Shown piece after piece: positions 4,999 to 6,787 of a DNA stretch of 6,787 bases. Source of the DNA: Spirochaeta sp. Lineage in GTDB: Bacteria > Spirochaetota > Spirochaetia > DSM-27196 > SLAA01. The stretch's first letter is position 1. Each line of letters opens with the position of its first letter. The stretch is from contig JAIVHN010000104.1 of the NCBI GenBank assembly GCA_020201015.1, positions 1 through 6,787 of the forward strand, given 5' to 3'. Position numbers and translations under genes: made by a program. The notes beneath the pieces were generated by a model. It made no database searches. It was not told where the DNA came from and worked only from the letters and a program-made list of their open reading frames with translations.

Positions 4999-6787
4999 GT
5001 GAACTCGGAAGACCCCAGTTTAATGCGCTCAGGTTACACAGAAGAACTCTACGAGATGTGGAGTGCAGATCCCGAAAGTGTCGACCCACCCTGGCGCACA
5101 TTTTTCTCACAACTGGACAGTGAGGTAGATCCTCACGGACACACCGCCGGACGCGCGACCACGAGCATGACGTTACCTGCGCCTCCGGGGCGCGACTTCA
5201 CTGAGTTTAGGGGCCCGTCGCCTTCAGGGGCATCCGAAATTGATTCTGGGTTTTACCAAGGGCGCGTCAACGCGCTCATTTGGGGATATCGAGACATCGG
5301 ATATATCTATGCAAGACTAAACCCTTTGCAGCAGTACACTACTCCCGAGTTGGATTACATGTACTACACCATGGAAGGGAACTTCGAGAGTCTTGATCTT
5401 GGGGCATTTGGTCTGGATGACGCTCCACTCGATGAAGAGTTTAGCACCGGCCGCTACATTAAGCCCTCACGAATGAAGCTCCAAAGTTTAATCTCTACGT
5501 TGAGCGAGATCTACTGCGGTAGCACCGGATACGAGTTCTTGCATATACAGAACAAACCTATGCGCCGCTGGTTAATTGAGAAGATTGAGGGGCGTACATC
5601 GAAATCGCAGTGGGATGCCGAGCACCAAGTACGGTTTCAAAAAGATCTCATCAAGGCCGAGGAGTTTGAACGTTTCGTGCAGAACAACTTCATTGGTCAG
5701 AAGCGTTTTTCGCTTGAGGGCGGTGAGGTGCTTATACCGGCACTGCATTATGCTGTCTACTCGGCAGCTCGCCACGGATTACAGGAAATCGTGCTTGGTA
5801 TGGCTCACCGAGGCCGCCTGAATGTGTTCACGAACGTTTTGCGCAAACCGGCTGCCGAGACCTTTTCAATGTTCATCGACAACTATCAGTCGCACGCTTA
5901 CGGCGGTAGCGGCGATGTGAAGTACCATCTTGGTCACAGCTTTAACTGGCAGAACAACGATGGAGACAAGATTCATATCAGCCTTGTTGCTAACCCTAGT
6001 CACCTTGAGTCGGTAAATCCGGTGGTTGAAGGCAAGTGTCGCGGTATACAGCGACGACGTAATGACAACAATAGAAAAAAGGTTATGCCTATACTTGTGC
6101 ATGGTGATGCTGCGTTTTCCGGTCAAGGTGTCGTTGCCGAAACGCTAAACCTCTCGCAGCTTAAGGGCTACCGAACCGGCGGTACGGTGCATATTATTCT
6201 TAATAACCAGATTGGATTCACAACCGCGAGTCGCGATGCGCGTTCAACCTTCTTTGCCACAGATATCGCCAAATCTATGCCGGTACCTATTATCCACGTC
6301 AATGGAGATGATCCCGAAGCCGTGATAAACGCTATCGACTTGGCTATGCGCTATCGGCAGAAATTCAGTTACGATGCTGTAGTTGATATTTTTTGTTATC
6401 GTCGTCTTGGTCATAACGAGGCCGACGAGCCAAGTTTCACGCATCCACGTATGTACAACACCATTAAGGAGCACGACAGCACCGCCACCATTTATGGGGA
6501 AACAGTACATGAGCAAAAGGTTTTTCCCCTTGAGAAGCAGAAAGCCTTTAAAGAGAAATTTCGCAATGTATTAAAGTCTCAGCTTGAGAAGGCCAAGAGT
6601 CCGGACTGGGATCCATCGCTCAATGACTCATTTCAAGGTGGCGATTGGGAAGAGTTTACAAAGGATTATACGTTTGAGCCGGTGGTGACTAGCGTTGACC
6701 ATGAAAAACTTGGACACATAACAAAGGCGCTTGTCGAATATCCAGCCGGGTTTAATCCTCATCCAAAACTGCAACGACTGCTGACAC
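4999..6787 (+). CDS. sucA: 2-oxoglutarate dehydrogenase E1 component SucA (OdhA), 3'-truncated by window edge
   Basis: Thiamine-diphosphate-dependent E1 of the 2-oxoglutarate dehydrogenase complex, decarboxylating 2-oxoglutarate and passing the succinyl group to the lipoyl arm of E2 (SucB). The frame is open with no stop from GTG 4999 to the edge: 596 codons of a family usually 900-950. Residues 8-40 (SGYTEELYEMW, PPWRTFFSQL) form the short N-terminal segment typical of OGDH E1. Residues 41-80 are a low-complexity Pro/Gly/Ser/Thr linker. The E1 core follows, with FSLEGGE at 237-243, GMAHRGRLN with His270, HLESVNPVVEG from His335, GDAAFSGQG with Asp371 (start of the ThDP-Mg motif), LNNQIGFTT at 401-409, and YRRLGHNEADEP with His472. 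The direct join from the N-terminal segment to the E1 core, with no E2-like acyltransferase domain, argues against the fused actinobacterial form. Visible active-site motifs are intact. The C-terminal transketolase-like domain and any sucB or lpd lie beyond the window. It starts 56 nt after sucD, probably in the same operon. Confidence 0.96.
   Translation, partial: MNSEDPSLMRSGYTEELYEMWSADPESVDPPWRTFFSQLDSEVDPHGHTAGRATTSMTLPAPPGRDFTEFRGPSPSGASEIDSGFYQGRVNALIWGYRDIGYIYARLNPLQQYTTPELDYMYYTMEGNFESLDLGAFGLDDAPLDEEFSTGRYIKPSRMKLQSLISTLSEIYCGSTGYEFLHIQNKPMRRWLIEKIEGRTSKSQWDAEHQVRFQKDLIKAEEFERFVQNNFIGQKRFSLEGGEVLIPALHYAVYSAARHGLQEIVLGMAHRGRLNVFTNVLRKPAAETFSMFIDNYQSHAYGGSGDVKYHLGHSFNWQNNDGDKIHISLVANPSHLESVNPVVEGKCRGIQRRRNDNNRKKVMPILVHGDAAFSGQGVVAETLNLSQLKGYRTGGTVHIILNNQIGFTTASRDARSTFFATDIAKSMPVPIIHVNGDDPEAVINAIDLAMRYRQKFSYDAVVDIFCYRRLGHNEADEPSFTHPRMYNTIKEHDSTATIYGETVHEQKVFPLEKQKAFKEKFRNVLKSQLEKAKSPDWDPSLNDSFQGGDWEEFTKDYTFEPVVTSVDHEKLGHITKALVEYPAGFNPHPKLQRLLT

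Larger units (their letters stand above)
599..6787 (+). other. Probable TCA-cycle operon sdhA-sdhB-sucC-sucD-sucA
   Basis: Five same-strand genes are separated by 44, 0 (junction), 29 and 56 nt, with no convincing terminator or internal promoter between them. The candidate promoter at 452-480 precedes the set. The order puts succinate dehydrogenase first and the 2-oxoglutarate dehydrogenase E1 last, the reverse of the reaction order and different from the E. coli sdhCDAB-sucABCD arrangement. Co-transcription is an inference from spacing. The link across the sdhB-sucC junction holds only if that join is genuine. Confidence 0.55.

Overview
The window is a stretch of bacterial chromosome carrying a TCA-cycle gene cluster. 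All five cluster genes lie on the + strand in the order sdhA, sdhB, sucC, sucD, sucA. They follow the 3' end of an unrelated glycosyltransferase gene. The presence of a 2-oxoglutarate dehydrogenase E1 (sucA), succinyl-CoA synthetase (sucCD) and succinate dehydrogenase (sdhAB) points to a respiring bacterium with an oxidative TCA branch. Base composition looks close to balanced, genes are tightly packed, and AGGAG-type ribosome binding sites precede most starts. Taxon is uncertain. The upstream WecG/TagA-type glycosyltransferase has a divergent C-terminus that resembles spirochaete versions as I remember them, but this is a weak hint.

Layout. 1-436: C-terminal part of a WecG/TagA/CpsF-family glycosyltransferase, cut by the window edge. 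437-598: intergenic, with a near-consensus sigma-70 type promoter (TTGCCA, 17 bp, TATACT). 599-2326: full-length sdhA. 2371 to about 2912: sdhB, whose start is normal but whose 3' third is missing. About 2910-4037: sucC, essentially complete but lacking its own start codon and ribosome binding site. 4067-4942: complete sucD. 4999 to the window end: sucA, 596 codons visible and open at the edge.

The most noteworthy thing is the sdhB/sucC junction near 2905-2913. The SdhB reading frame runs normally through its first iron-sulfur domain and the CxxCxxC motif of the second. It then passes directly, out of frame, into the N-terminus of SucC. About 55-70 SdhB codons, including the last cluster-ligating cysteines, the sucC start region and any genes that lay between are absent. 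This is either a real deletion or an assembly misjoin. No membrane-anchor gene (sdhC/sdhD) is seen anywhere, and such genes could have been in the lost segment.

Together the intact genes would turn 2-oxoglutarate into succinyl-CoA (SucA with E2/E3 partners not seen here), then succinate plus NTP (SucCD), then fumarate (SdhAB). As written, the last step should be broken because SdhB lacks cluster ligands. SucC expression is also doubtful. I see no mobile element, CRISPR array, RNA gene or novel defence-like system.
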